From the NCBI RefSeq assembly GCF_027409185.1, contig NC_084463.1:156104369-156168368 (forward strand): 64,000 nt of DNA. The letters run 5' to 3'. The position numbers and the translations under genes were made by a program. The stretch is from Cynocephalus volans (taxonomy: Eukaryota; Chordata; Mammalia; Dermoptera; Cynocephalidae). The notes under the pieces are model-generated. The model was not told the DNA's origin. It did no database searches and worked only from the letters and a program-made list of their open reading frames with translations. The stretch's first letter is position 1, and each line of letters starts with the position of its first letter. This document shows, piece by piece, positions 1-12,272 of the stretch.

Positions 1-829
1 CAGATGGCTCCCCCTCCACTGGTTGTTCAATATTTCTCTTCTGCCCTAGAACAGAAAGTAGAGGACTGAAAGGGCTCATAGGGCTCACCAGAGTCCAGCT
101 GAAGGTTAAAGTCATTTTGAGAAGAGTAATATTCGAGTTTCATATGGTCGTTGTAGTCCATTGAAACCTCTCCTATCTGATGGGTCATAGTTTTGATGTG
201 CCTTTCACTAGGCCTCCAGGACAGAGTAGGTGCTGTCTTTGCATTATGTTTTCAACTGGTCACGTTCTAGGTTTACATATTTATTTGGTTTTATTTGGTG
301 TTGTTTGTCTTGTTGTCTTGTTTTGACTCAGTGGCTCAGGGCGAGGCTTTATTTATCTTAGAGTATAATAATAATCAATTTGCTATCATTCAACTCATCC
401 CAGGCTCTTTAACCTCAGAAATCTCGCTATCGGACCTCTCGGGAATCTCATCTTCAGAATCCTGTATCTCCACGTAATTTGCAAAGAACCACTCTGACTC
501 CAGCCACGAACAAAAAATGAATGGTGAATTAGTGAAGAACTCCGTAATTTTTTTCAAGACGCCTCATGGAAATGCATTTTAGTGAAGTCCTTTCCGGTGC
601 CCTTTTCTTCCAGTTCTTCAATAAAGGATGCAATTGGATCACAAGTTGGCGCTTCCCTTTTTGAAAGTTAACGTGGGTTAACATGGATAAATATAGCCTT
701 CCCCACCAGTGTGGTCTGTGGGATGTAGGAGAGTAGAGTTGAATGCCCACTTTATCTCAGGTTCGAAGACATTGACCTGAATGAAGGGACTCCTGAATCT
801 GAGAGAAGAAAATACTCTGACTTTGAAAG
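1..829. other. intergenic, nothing recognised
   Basis: This unique-looking, moderately AT-rich stretch has no exon with convincing splice sites and no repeat I can name. No MS4A13 exon, expected upstream of MS4A8 by human order, is visible here. Confidence 0.5.
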
Positions 830-1010
830 TAGGTGTAATGTCAATTTAGCAATAGTGAGACTCTTGATCTCTCTGCTTTGTTTTCTTGCCTGTAAAACAG
901 AAATAATAGTCCCTAGCCTATACAGTAGATGGGAAGATTAAATTAAATCATTAAAAGAACTCAGAGCAGATCCTAACTCATAGTAATCCCTCAATAAATT
1001 ATTATTAATT
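830..1010 (+). repeat. MIR SINE fragment
   Basis: It shows the MIR core order: a TTGCCTGTAAAACAGAAATAATAG segment (cf. the 'tctgtaaaatgggaataat' core) followed by an AGAACTCAGAGCAG-type stretch and AATAAATTATTATTA. Confidence 0.55.
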
Positions 1011-1173
1011 ATCATTGTTTAGCTCTTTTATCATCATATCAATAGAATGATGACGTAGGAAGCCAGAATGAATTGTTCCTGTTTTCCAAGAATTGGTGAC
1101 TAGAGCTTACCTCTGAAAGCAGATGGACTCATTTTAAGTCCATAAAATCACCTGAGATCTTCCTGAAAAGGGC

Positions 1174-1653
1174 TGTTATAGGTTGGATTTTGTCCCCCCC
1201 CCCCAAAAAAAGTGTGGAAGTCCTGTTCCCCAGTACCTCAAAATGTGGCTTTATTTAGAAATAGGATTTTTACAGAGGCAATCAAGTTAAAATGAGCTCA
1301 TTAGGGTAGGCCCTAAGCCGGTATGATTGGTATCCTTATGAAAAAGGAGAAACTTGGACATGGAGATAGGTCTGCACAGAGGGGAGATGATGTGAAGACA
1401 CTTAGGGAGATTAGCATGTAGACGGAGGACCGGAGTGATGGGTCTGCAATCCAAGAAATGCCAAAGATTGCCAGCAACCCACAGGACTCCAGGCAGAGGT
1501 AAGAAAGGACTCTTATCCGACAGGTTTCAGAGGGAGCGTGAACCTGCCAACACCTTGATTTTGGGCTTCTAGCCTGCAGAACAATAAATTTCTGTTTTTC
1601 TAAGCCACTCAGTTTGTGATACTTCGTTACAGCAGCCCTAGGAAACGAAAGCA
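1174..1653 (+). mobile_element. MLT1-type MaLR solo LTR
   Basis: The LTR is nearly full length. It runs from TGTTATAGGTTGGATTTTGTCC through CCAAAGATTGCCAGCAACC and AATAAATTTCTG to CAGCCCTAGGAAACGAAAGCA, the established MLT1A/B layout in sense orientation, and contains an AATAAA signal. Confidence 0.85.
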
Positions 1654-4600
1654 GGTGCCCTTTTACTCCCTGGAGGGTGTTAGGTGTTTAAGGGAGGTTA
1701 TCCTCTCACCTCAGCACCCCACAGTAGGAGTGTAGCATTTGAATGGTTCTACTCTCTAAAGCTGGAGGAGAGAAGAAGCATCTATAAAGTTTGGAGGTAC
1801 CTACAGGAAGAATTCCATTCCCTACTGATAGTCTTTAGGACCCAGTTAGAACTTGATGACCTGCCCAGAACAATCAAGGCAAGAACCAGCAATGTTAGGA
1901 GAAGGCATAGCTGTATGGCGGTGCAGAAAGGGACCACAGACCACCCGTAAAGGTCAGAGTTTGCAGGAGGTAAAAATAAAAATCTCACCACTGCCTGCAG
2001 GACCCAACATCAAACACTAGAGGGAGATGAGACCAGAAGCCTCAGGTTTCCTGAGAATTGCTGTAGCATGGGGAGCAGCAATTCATATCAAAGCACTTCA
2101 GTGAAATATTGCCCGTTGAGGGCCAGTACAGAGATGTAGCCAAATTACAAAAGAGGCTCCCATTGCCTAGGACACCTGCTCAGAATTGAATGACTCATTT
2201 TTGTTGCTGGTAGAAGCCTCCATGTACCCACCTAGGTTGGGGATATAATCCACGGAAAGAGTACCGTATTCTGACATGGGAGCTCAATTAATTTCACTTA
2301 TTTTTTAAAAGACAGCAGCAAAGTTTATTTTAAAATAGTTTGCATTTGCCATTTTACATGCATTTTTTTAAGATGTTGTAACTCAACCATTTAAAAAATC
2401 TCTGTTGTAAAATTTCATGTTGAAGTTATGTATTTGGGTTTTGTCTATTATTCAGTTTTATTCTGATGCTATCTCCAGGGGTCCAACATACAACTTCTCC
2501 AAAGCAACTTTTATAACTATGTCTTCTTCCAATCCATCCTTGATACCCTGTTGTCTTTGAAGATGATAGCACCAAGATTATGTTAAGTATTAGAGACTGA
2601 ACATATATCTCAACATATGGTGGGATCTCTCATAGAACGTTTTATGGGATACTTTTTCATTTCCCCATCCCATATAATAACACAGGAAATTAACACTGTA
2701 TTTGCCCTAGTTGATTATGAGAATATTCTTCATTTTCTCTACTTCAATACTCTAACTGGCTTTAGCCTGGTCTGCCTACATAGATTAATAATATATCCTC
2801 CTTTCTCCTATCTTAGACTGATTAAGTCTGTCCTTTTATTACTTTACTCTTTTTTTATTACTTAGAGTATTAATTCCCACTCATACCTCTGCCCCTTCAA
2901 TTTTTTTTTTTTGCACTTCATATGCAAATGGCCTCTGATCTCTTAAGTACTAAGTTATTACTATAAAAATGTCAAGGCATTGAACTGTTATTCTAGTATA
3001 TTCATATCTGAAATTGTACTGAAATTTCAGTATATATTTATAATGAAATAGATATTTTATTATATATTTATTTCATTTTCCCTTTACATTGTAGTTAGAC
3101 ATTACATTGATCTATTTTAAATTGTGTAGATATTATATGTGATTTTTCATTTCAGGATATGAAAAAAATTAACTCTACACTTATTTTACTGAGAAATTTT
3201 TAAACCATCTAGATTTTGACTAAAAGTCTTAGTAAAGACTTTCAATTCTGTCCAATGTGATGTAACTGAAATCAGATTTACTGATTAACTATGAAAACTG
3301 GAGGGAACATATAAAACATTAATTTGAGGCACTCTACAAAACCCAACACAAGGTTTTAATCCTTTACAAGTGGGGAGACACATAAGGTGAGCCCCACACT
3401 CACATATGCTTCCCCTTGGAAACATTTTCCAGGTCACGGAATAAGAAGATGGGGCCCAAATAGGTATAGTTGTCTTGCTGGATGGATGAGGCAGAGAGAG
3501 TTTAAAGTTGCTAACGCATCTGGGCATACTGACAGAGATGGGAAAGCCATTGGAACAGGGACCTCGGAAGTCTACAAAGAAATTTCTCTCAAATCCTTAG
3601 CTGAATCCTGGCCATATCCTTTGACTCAATTTCAGAAAGCCTAGCGAAAGCGGATTCTAGGGAGACTGAGAGCTGAGTAGAGATTCTAGATCTTATGCAA
3701 TATGGTGAGCGGTGAATCTGGAACAGCCAGAAGAGAGAGACCTTGATCATCCCTGGCATTCGGAGATACTCCAGAAATGCTACAACTTACAATTAAGGAC
3801 CATGAACTAGGAGTACAGGCTACACCTAGTAATAAGGATAAAAAAGGAAAAAACCCATCCTAACAAAACCTAAAACCAATACTCAAGATGATCTTCAAAA
3901 TTTTAATTGTCCTACGTAACAAAACGATGCTTTTCAGAGGAGGATTACTAAGTTCATATCTACATCATGTTATCACAATTTGAGCATACAATGAAAAAGT
4001 ATTAGGCGTAAATAGCAACAGGGAAAAAAGACTGAACCCACATAGAAGGGGCTACAGCCAATGGGAGGAAGGAGGCACTGCAGAGAGCCTCATCCTGCAC
4101 CTTCAGGACCAGCATAGAGCCATGCACTGAGAGGATCTGCTGTCTGAGAGGTGAGAGGAGGAGGTGGGTATCTAAGATTTCCAGAGGTTTGGAAGTCTTC
4201 ACAAGTGACTCATGGAGGACCTGCCCCACGGGAAACATTTGGAGTGCTGTCAGTGGGGGTGGGCACTGATCTACCTTGGGTGCATAGGGCACAGCATTAG
4301 CAGCTGGTCTGCCTCCCAATTGCCACAGATGCTACACAGTGAAGACCAGACAGCTAGGATAAAGGGGGCCAGTCCCAGGCTGGATTTTCCACACAGCCCA
4401 CTTGCTTTTGTGGAGTCCCTACAAGACCTGGAAGTGACTAAAAGGCTGACAATTAAAATCTGGTCTATGCAAAATGTTTTCCGAAGGCCAAGGAACAACA
4501 ACGGCAAGGCAGCAATTTGGCTCAGGTACAGCATTCAAGTTCCAGTCCCTACAGTAATGTTTCCCTCAGTCCGGGAATTAATGGCAGGACAGAAAATGAG

Positions 4601-4849
4601 TTCTAGTGCAGTGCTTAAGTGGTGGTGGTTGCTATTAATCTACCACAGAATGAAAACAGACCAGAGATAAAGCTCTAATACTGAGCAGTGGATTAACAGG
4701 TACAGAGATACAGGTACATAAGAAAAATAAGTCCTGGTCTTCTAGGCTGACTAGAGCTAATGATATTATATTGTATATTTCTAAATAGCTAGAAAAGAGT
4801 AGCTTGATGATAATCAAGACAAAGATAAATGTTCAAGTAATGAATATGC
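1654..4849. other. intergenic, AT-rich, no gene recognised
   Basis: The stretch holds AT-rich tracts (2280-3280) and a mixed region at 3285-4670 with several short ORFs on both strands. None shows a domain, signal peptide or splice context. Parts of 3650-4700 may be remnants of an old L1/HAL1 5' region, but I could not assign them. Confidence 0.4.
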
Positions 4850-4936
4850 TATCTACCCTAAGTGAATTGTTGTGCAAATATGCATATGTTAAAACAACAC
4901 ATTATACCCCACAAATATGTATAAGTAAATCTTAAA

Positions 4937-4970
<34 letters not shown>

Positions 4971-5740
4971 CGAAGCAGATCTAGAGATAATCCACATATT
5001 GGAATTAGCAGACAAGACCCCAAAGTAGCTATAATTAAAATGTTAAGGAAAATAGAGTAGAAGACGGGCAAAATGGATTAAAAGATGAAATACTTAAAAT
5101 TATAATCTATAAGAGAGAATAAACATTCTAAATTTTAAAAACATAATATCTTAAAAAAACTCATTGAGTGGGTTTAATAGCAACCTGGACACAGGAGAAG
5201 ACAGGATTGGTGACTTATTTTAGAAAGTCAGTAATAAATATCCAAACTGACACACAAAGAGGGAAAAAAAGAATATAGGATTAATACAGAACATAGTCAA
5301 AGGGACTAATATATGTGTATTTGAGGTATACAAGAGGGAAAAAATTGAGAAAATGGGACAGAGGCATATTTGAATAAATAATGGTCAAGAAGTTTACAAC
5401 AAATAAAAAAATCAAGAATCTCAGCAAGCCCCAAGCAGAACAAATACAAAGCAAACCCCATCTAGGAAAATCATAATCAGACTGTTGAAACCAAATATAG
5501 AAACAAAATTTTTAAGGTTAGCCTGAGGAAATTAGACACATTACCTTCAGTTAAATAATTTTTTAAACTCTAGCAGAACTCTCAACAGAAACCATGAAAG
5601 CTGGAAGACAATGGAAATTATACTTTAAAATGCTGAAAAGGAAAAAACCCTGCCCACCTAGAATTCTATACCCAATATAAATACCTTTCAAAAATAAAGT
5701 CAAAATAAGTAACTTCTTGAAAAAAAAAAATTGAGAGAAT
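4850..5740 (+). mobile_element. old L1/HAL1 fragments with (AAT)n tail
   Basis: Positions 4850-4940 match L1/HAL1 3' ends (CACATTATACCCCACAAATATG) and run into an (AAT)n tract at 4940-4968. Positions 4970-5740 follow the ORF1 region of old L1/HAL1 (TTGGAATTAGCAGACAAGAC, GAATTCTATACCCAATATAA). All frames are broken. Confidence 0.65.
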
Positions 5741-6751
5741 TTTTATCAACTGAAAACAGGAAATACTTAAGGAAGTGTTTCAGGCCGAAGGAAATTGGTC
5801 CCATATGGAAGCACAGAAATACAATAAGAAATAAATAACTGGGAAATCAAAAATATATGTATAAATATAAAAGAGTAAAATAAACTATGTCTCATGAGGT
5901 TTCAAACATACATAGGAGTAAAATTAATGACGATAGTACCAAAAGGATGATAGAAAATTAAATTTAGTTAAAATGTCGTTAGGTTTCTTTTCTGGCAAGA
6001 TGGCTAACTAGAAGCAGCCAGACCTTGCACTAACACAAAAAAAGTCCAAAGCAACAAATAGTTACCTGTACAATAGATTGTCTAGGAGAAAACAACAGAA
6101 TCCAGCTAAACAGTGAGGAAAACCCCCCAAGATCTGGAAACTAGAGAAAACAACATAGAAAGACAGGGGAAGTACCCAACCAAGACTGGCACAGAGACTG
6201 AAGAAACCCTGCACTGCTGAGACAAGGTAGACAGGGAATGGTCAGTGCTCCCACCGCAGATGCCTGCAGACAATGAGCCCAGCATGTGGAGTGGCTAAGA
6301 GCCCACACAACTGTATTTTTACACATAGAAACTACACACGGAGTCGCCCCCACCCACTCTGTCTGTGGCCACCACTGTAAGTTGCTATTTTGAGTAAGGA
6401 GCCATGGGAGCTCAGAGGCCTGCCAACCCAGTGGTCCTGCAACCCTAGCAGGGAGCATAGGGGGAGTACAGCAGCTGCCTGTATCTACACCTTCCTTCCC
6501 CAGGAGCTCTGCCTGATGCAACAACCTGCCAGCACCAGCAGAGAGAATGTAGGGGGTGTATAAGCCACCTAGATCCATGCCCACCTTCCTTGGGAGCCTG
6601 GAGACCCACCTGACCAGCAGAGAAGGTGCTGGGAGCAAGTCAGCACTTACCATAGCACCCACCCAGAACCAAACCTGCAATACCCAATCCAACTATTAAT
6701 ATAGAACATTTCTACAGGGAAGAATCTCTCCCTCAAAAACCACTCCAAATA

Positions 6752-7094
6752 GGGCCAGCCCATGGCTCACTTGGGAGAGTGTGGTGCTGATAACACCAAG
6801 GCCACAGGTTCAGATCCCTATATAGGGATGGCCAGTTAGCTCACTTGGGAGAGCGTGGTGCTGACAACACCAAGTCAAGGGTTAAGCTCCCCTTACCAGC
6901 TATCCTTTTTTTTTTTTTTTTTTGACCAGTAAGGGGATCACAACCCTTGGCACAGTGTGGTCTGCACCATGCTCAGCCAGTGAACTCACCGGCCACCACT
7001 ATAGGATCCAAACCCGCAGCCTCGGCACTACCAGCACCGCACTCTCCCAAGTGAGCCACGGGGCTGGCCCTTACCAGCTATCTTTAAAGAAAAA
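6752..7094. mobile_element. nested pair of dimeric tRNA-Ile SINEs (plus strand, with a minus-strand copy inside)
   Basis: A plus-strand dimer occupies 6752-6905: two tRNA-like units, each with an A-box region (TGGCTCACTTGGGAG, TTAGCTCACTTGGGAG) and a B-box-like segment. The second dimer is reversed, running from a poly-T at 6906 to 7067. The outer insertion is bounded by AAAAACCACTCCAAA at 6735-6749 and 7095-7109; the inner one by CCCTTACCAGCTATC at 6890-6904 and 7068-7082. Confidence 0.9.
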
Positions 7095-7795
7095 AAAAAC
7101 CACTCCAAAAATTAAAAGAAGCATCTACACCACCAGATGCCCAGATATGAGAAGCATGAAAAAACAGGGAAACATGCTTCCCCCAAAAGAAGACTACAAT
7201 TCTCCAATGCCAGACCCCCAAACAATAGGAAACCCATGAATCACCTGAAGAAATCCCAAACAGCAATATTTGGGAAACTCAACATGATGCAAGAAAAAAA
7301 ATAAATAGAAATCACAATGAAGTCAAAAAAACAATTCAACAAAAGGATAGAAATGACAAGAAAGAAGAAATCCTGGAACTGAAGATTTCCTTCAATGAAA
7401 TAAAAAATACAACCAAGAGCATAAGCAGCAGGCCAGAAAAAGTGGAAGAAAGAATTTCTGTACTAGAAGACAGGCTTTTTGAATTAACACAGTCAGATCA
7501 AGAAAGAAAAAAGAATTTTACAAAAAGAAAGCCTAAAGGCTCTACTTGACACCCTGAAGCATACAAACATCAATACTATGGGTGTACCGGAAGGGGAACA
7601 GAAAGGAAAAGGCATCACAAACCTATTTAATGGAATAATAGCTAAAAACTTCCCAAGTACTGGGAGACATACGGTCCCCCAGATCCAAGAAACTCAAAGA
7701 TCCCCAAACAGATTCAGCCCATAAAGGACCTCTCCAAGACATGCTATAGTCAAATTGTTAAAAGTCAAAGACAAAGAATTCTAGAAACAGTGAGA

Positions 7796-7882
7796 GGGGC
7801 TGACCAGTTAACTCAGTTAGAGTGTAGTATTATAACACCAAGGTCAAGGGTTCGGATTCCTGTACCAGCCAGCCACCAAAAT
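7796..7882 (+). mobile_element. monomeric tRNA-Ile SINE
   Basis: A single tRNA-Ile-like unit (GACCAGTTAACTCAGTTAGA at the A box, GGTCAAGGGTTCGGATTCC at the B box) followed by an A-rich tail (AATAAATAAAC). It is inserted in the HAL1 element. Confidence 0.85.
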
Positions 7883-8520
7883 TAATCAATGAATAAATAA
7901 ACACTACAAGAGAAAAGTGTGAAATCACCTATTAGGAAATCCCTGTCAGGCTAAGAGCAGACTTCTAAACAGAAACCTTACAGGCCAGGAGAGAGTGGAA
8001 CGATAAAAGAAAATAACTGCCAATCAAAAACACTATACCCAGCAAAGATATCCTTCAGAAATGCAGGGGAAATAGTATCTTTCCCAAACAAAAAGTACAG
8101 GAATTCACCACCACAAGACCAGCCCTTCAACAAGTCCTCAAGGGTGTCCTACCTCTGGAATAAAAAGAATGATATATATCACCATAAATACATGAGAAAG
8201 AATAAAAACCTCTAGTAGAACAGATACAAAAATGAGAAAGAGAAAGATATTGTATGTTTTCACTTCAAAAAAAACAGCAAAGTCAAACAATAAAAGGGAA
8301 AGAAAGGAACAAAGAAATATAAAACCATTAAAAGTTTAAGAAAAGGACAGGGATTAAATGTTTGTTTCATTTGTTTAATGAAACGTTTATGTTTTATAAT
8401 GATGAACATGCTAATTATCCTGATTTGATCATAACATATTGTACACAGGTATTGATATTCAACAGCATACCCCACAAATATGTTTAATAGGTTTTCAGTA
8501 AAAAAATTTTTTTAAATAAT

Positions 8521-8916
8521 AAACCAACTTCTACCCTCATTTTTTTAAAAAAGCATTTATGCTTCAAGAAAATGAATCCTGCTTAAACTTTTATTTCATG
8601 AATTATTTATACATTAATAAATTTTATAATTCCCAAAGTGTAATCTTTGGTTTTAAACCACAGCCTTCCTTATTTCGTTTTTCACTTGGAAAATAATTTT
8701 TCCATGTAGAAAATCATAAGATTCAGTCATCTGACAACTAATTTCTTAGCCTATCTAACATATTTGTACAAGTTACAGGGTGTAATTCACTATTTGGATC
8801 TCTTTGTAAACAGTGACTAAAGAATCTATGTTTTAATTTTATCTCAGCATTGAAAGAAAATTCTTTTTTTTGGAAAGAAAATGTAATTTCATTAATATTA
8901 ATTTTTACATTCTAGG
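8521..8916. other. AT-rich spacer, nothing recognised
   Basis: AT-rich sequence between the HAL1-like element and the antisense L1 5' end; no named repeat or gene. Confidence 0.4.
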
Positions 8917-10918
8917 ATGTTGCAGAGCAGTTGGGAGGAGGAGGGAGGGGGAAAGGGGAAAGAAAAGAGATGGAAGAAGGAGGAAGGAGGAGGGGTGGGA
9001 CTGAGGCCTGTGGCACCCCCCTCATTCCCACAGGGAAGAATGGGGGGCTCCCAGCAGTGGCTTGGTTATTGCCAGACTGGGTGCAGATGTCAGGGGTGTG
9101 TGGCAAAAGCCCTTGCCCCCCATTGACCCAGCTCTGGAACCCGGAGCCCTTCTTGCTGTGGCTCAGTGGTCATTGCTGGGCTAGCAACAAGTGTTCAGGG
9201 GATGTGGCTGAGGCCTGAGGCCCTCCACCACCCTGGCTCAGGAGAGTCCCAGGCACTTCCTGTGGTGGCTCAGGGGTCATCTCTGGGCTGGCTGTGGGTG
9301 TCAGGGAGGCATGGCCAAGGCCCTCTACCCTCCACTTCCCTGGGTCGGGAGAGACCTGGGTACTTCCTGTGGCAGCTCGGTGGTTGCCACTGGGCTAGCT
9401 GCAGGTATCAGGGGGTGCGGCCAAGGCCAGAGGCCCCCCACCACACTAGCTCAGGAGAGCCCAGGGTGCTTCCTGAGACAGCTCAGTGGATGCAGCTGGG
9501 CTGGCTGTGGGTGTCAGGGGGACATGGCCAAGGCCCGAGGCCCCCCCACTGCCCCAGCTTGGGAGGCACAGGTGCTTCCTGCAGCTGCTAAGTGGTTGTC
9601 GCTGAACTGGCTGCAGGTGTTGGGGGGTGTGGCCAAGGCCCGAGGCCCCCATTACCCCAGCTCAGGAGAGCCCAAGGCACTTCCTGCAGTGAGTCTGTGG
9701 TCACTGCTGGGCTGGCTGTGGGTGTTGGGGGGCATGGCTGAGGCCCAAGGCCCCCTACCACCTGGCTGAGAGAGCCCAGGACACTTCCTGTGGCAGCTCA
9801 GTAGTAACCATTGGGCTGGCTGTGAGTGTCAGAAGGGCAAGGCTGAGGCCCTTGTCCCCCACCCCTGAGATTGGTTGCTGGTGTCAGGGGGCATTGCTGA
9901 GGCCCCTGACCCTCCCCCCTTTCTGGCTTGGTAGCCCAGGGGACTTCCAGTCCTTCTAGGTGTTATAGGTGCTCTTTGGTAAAATGAGACCTTTACTAGT
10001 TAACGTGAAACTTTGTCTCTGGTTGCAGGTGCTTTGTCTTTTCTTCCATTTCTGTGTTGGATTATTTGCCATTTCCACCATTTAAACCCTGCACTGGAAC
10101 TAATTTGTTGTCCTTTGCTTACTTCTAAAATGGGGGAACTTCCTGTGGGGACCAGTACTTTAGCTCTGTGGTTGAGCTAAATTTCTGCTTTGCTGCTGAT
10201 TCCCTGGGGAAGGCTTTTTGTGTAACTCAGGTTTTAATGGTTGACTTTATAGGTACTTCTGGCTCTTGAGAGATCAGGTGCACCTGGGTTGTGTAGAAAC
10301 ACTGGTCTGGGCCTGAGTCTTTTCATCAAACTGCACCCCATGGAATTCTGTATTCCTGGCCAGTCTCCTCTGAGTGGTCCTTCACTGATTGGGGTGCAGA
10401 TCAGCTGTCCTTGCTGTGCCCCATTGTTCCCCCATCAGGCCCATCTCCCCCACCACCCATGCTGCAAATACTTCCCATGGGACAGGCTATGCACTAATCC
10501 CTTGTGATGACTCACCCATCTCTGAGTGGCTCTTTTTTCTCAGTTGCAGCTTCTTGCTTCTATGTGGGTCCACTGGCCTAGGGGACACCATGGCCCTCTT
10601 CTCCCCTGCCATTTCCAAGCAACTTCATCCAAAGGGCACAGCTGCAGCTATTGCCAGCTCCTGCTCCACATTCCGTGCTCCATGCTTAACAGCTCCATCC
10701 TGGATGCAGCTAGTGCTTGAAACGGTCAGAGCAATTTTTTCTTTCTTTCATCATGGTTTCTCCTGCCTTCATGGACTCCACAGGTCTCTCCTCCTCTTCC
10801 CCTGAGTTCCAGTGGCCCCAGCTTGCCTGTCGTTGCTTTTTTGGAGTTGTAAATTGGTTGATTTGAGGGAGAGAGTGACACTGGGACCATCTATTCCACC
10901 ATCTTGACCAGAAGCCAA
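8917..10918 (-). mobile_element. antisense L1 5' end / 5'UTR carrying a 106-bp tandem array
   Basis: The right edge, read on the minus strand, starts TTGGCTTCTGGTCAAGATGG, a typical L1 5' terminus. Positions 9090-9905 hold about eight copies of a GC-rich unit with starts near 9200, 9309, 9416, 9522, 9628 and 9732, so a period of about 106 bp. Only the 5' end is present; no ORF1 or ORF2 follows to the left. Long open frames here are artefacts of the array. Confidence 0.65.
9090..9905. repeat. 106-bp tandem repeat array
   Basis: About eight diverged units share the order GGCCAAGGCCCGAGGCCCCC, CAGGAGAGCCC, CTTCCTG, GCTCAGTGGT, GCTGGGCTGGCTG, GGTGTCAGGGG. Copies differ by substitutions and small indels, so the array is not new. 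Confidence 0.85.
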
Positions 10919-11039
10919 CATTGAGAGATTTTCTTAAATAATTTCTTATTTTTCTTCTTAAGAGTTTTTGAAAACCTTATCTTATGTTTATATATAAGGG
11001 CTAAATAGTTTCCTGAAATTAATCACAATGGAGCTGCAC

Positions 11040-11430
11040 TGTTTTATTTTTTTTTAATTTATAATTGACAGAGTAATTGTACATATTTATAGGGTACGAT
11101 GTGATATTTCTATACATGTACACATTGTGTAATGATTAAATCAAGGTAATTTGTATATCTATCATCTTAAATAATTATTATTTCTTCAAGATGAGAACAT
11201 TCAAAAACTTCTCCTCTAGCTATTTTGAAATATACAATACAATACTGTTAACTCTAGTCATCCTGCCATGCAATTAAACACCAGGACTTATTCTTTGTAT
11301 CTAACTGTGGCTTTGTACCCATTGACCAACCTCTCACAATCACCGTCATCCCCCCTAACCTCTCCATCCTCTGCTAACCACTATTCCACCCTACTTCTAT
11401 GGAAACTCCACTGTTTTGACTTTATAGCCT
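11040..11430 (-). mobile_element. L1 3' end fragment, antisense
   Basis: Poly-T followed by TTTATAATTGACAGAG, TACACATTGTGTAATGAT, and CATTGACCAACCTCTCACAA is the known antisense order of an L1M/L1P-type 3'UTR. Confidence 0.8.
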
Positions 11431-12197
11431 TTATGTTTTAGTGTCCTCCTAGGATGAACTATCCATCCAACTTAAAGATCACCTTCTAAAAAAATGTTTT
11501 CTTCATCATCCTTGATAAATCTATATCAATATTGAATAAAAGGCATCTTTTACAACTCAATTGCTTCAGCATTTAAAACACTTGCATTTCTTTTGAGAAC
11601 AGAAGATTCCAGACCTTTAAATGTGACCATTTGAGAAATCTATAAACTTAACTGATTTGCAACTGTACACCTTGGTTCTCTTCAATATTATTTTCTTGTA
11701 AAATATGCAGGCACTGCCGATATGAGGCTTGTGAATCAAAAAGACCACTGGTGATCTAGCATACTCCTGGATTCCTGACTCCCCAGCTCTCAATTCACTA
11801 GGGCTTTCACAAGAGAGAAAAGAACTTGCTCTAAAAACGGAAAAGAATTTTTAGTTACTGGGCCAGTGGGGTTTATATACACTTCCATTTATCCAAAGAG
11901 AAAGTAGAGGAAATGTATCCATTCAATTTTTTAAAAATCAGATTCACATAATTGCCATGGGCTTTCCATAAGCCAGTTCTTCTCCAGGAAAGGACGATTC
12001 ATCATATATTTATTGTGAGCCTTGTGTCAATTTGCATGAGTAGGACTCCAACATCTTCCTTTAAATAGTCATAGGTATTGTGTTTATCTCAATTTGGGGG
12101 TAGTTTCCGTTTGCCCTCCAGATCCATTTGCTGCTCTTAGAGCAGTCAGGTAGCTGGTAAGACTGAGATGGAGCACTCAAATAGGATAATTTTTTTT
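11431..12197. other. intergenic, nothing recognised
   Basis: Unique-looking AT-rich sequence; no exon, promoter or repeat could be supported. Confidence 0.4.
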
Positions 12198-12272
12198 TTC
12201 TTGGTGGCTAGCCGGTACAGGGATCTAAATCCTTAACACCACACTCTAACCAAGAGAGCTGACCAGCCCTCA
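12198..12272 (-). mobile_element. monomeric tRNA-Ile SINE, antisense
   Basis: Poly-T, then GGCTAGCCGGTACAGGGATC and AACACCACACTCTAACCAAG, the reverse complement of the SINE unit found elsewhere in the window. Confidence 0.8.

Larger units (their letters stand above)
5985..8520 (+). mobile_element. HAL1-like LINE (ORF1-only L1 relative) with a preserved 5' end
   Basis: It starts with an L1-type 5' end (TTTCTGGCAAGATGGCTAAC). A 5'UTR, ORF1-like sequence (e.g. GGTGTACCGGAAGGGGAACA and CACTATACCCAGCAAAGATA) and then directly a LINE 3' end (8380-8500, CATACCCCACAAATATG) follow. No ORF2 lies between, which is the HAL1 layout. ORF1 is interrupted by frameshifts, and SINEs are inserted at 6752 and 7796. 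Confidence 0.75.

Noticed and set aside
6141-6692. 183-codon minus-strand ORF
   Set aside because: It lies antisense to the 5'UTR of the HAL1-like element and has no domain.
6752-6905. tRNA-Ile genes
   Set aside because: The units are diverged, doubled, A-tailed and flanked by target-site duplications, so they are SINEs.
9166-9769. Overlapping 141- and 152-codon ORFs rich in Gly/Pro/Trp
   Set aside because: They are translations of the 106-bp tandem array in an antisense L1 5'UTR.
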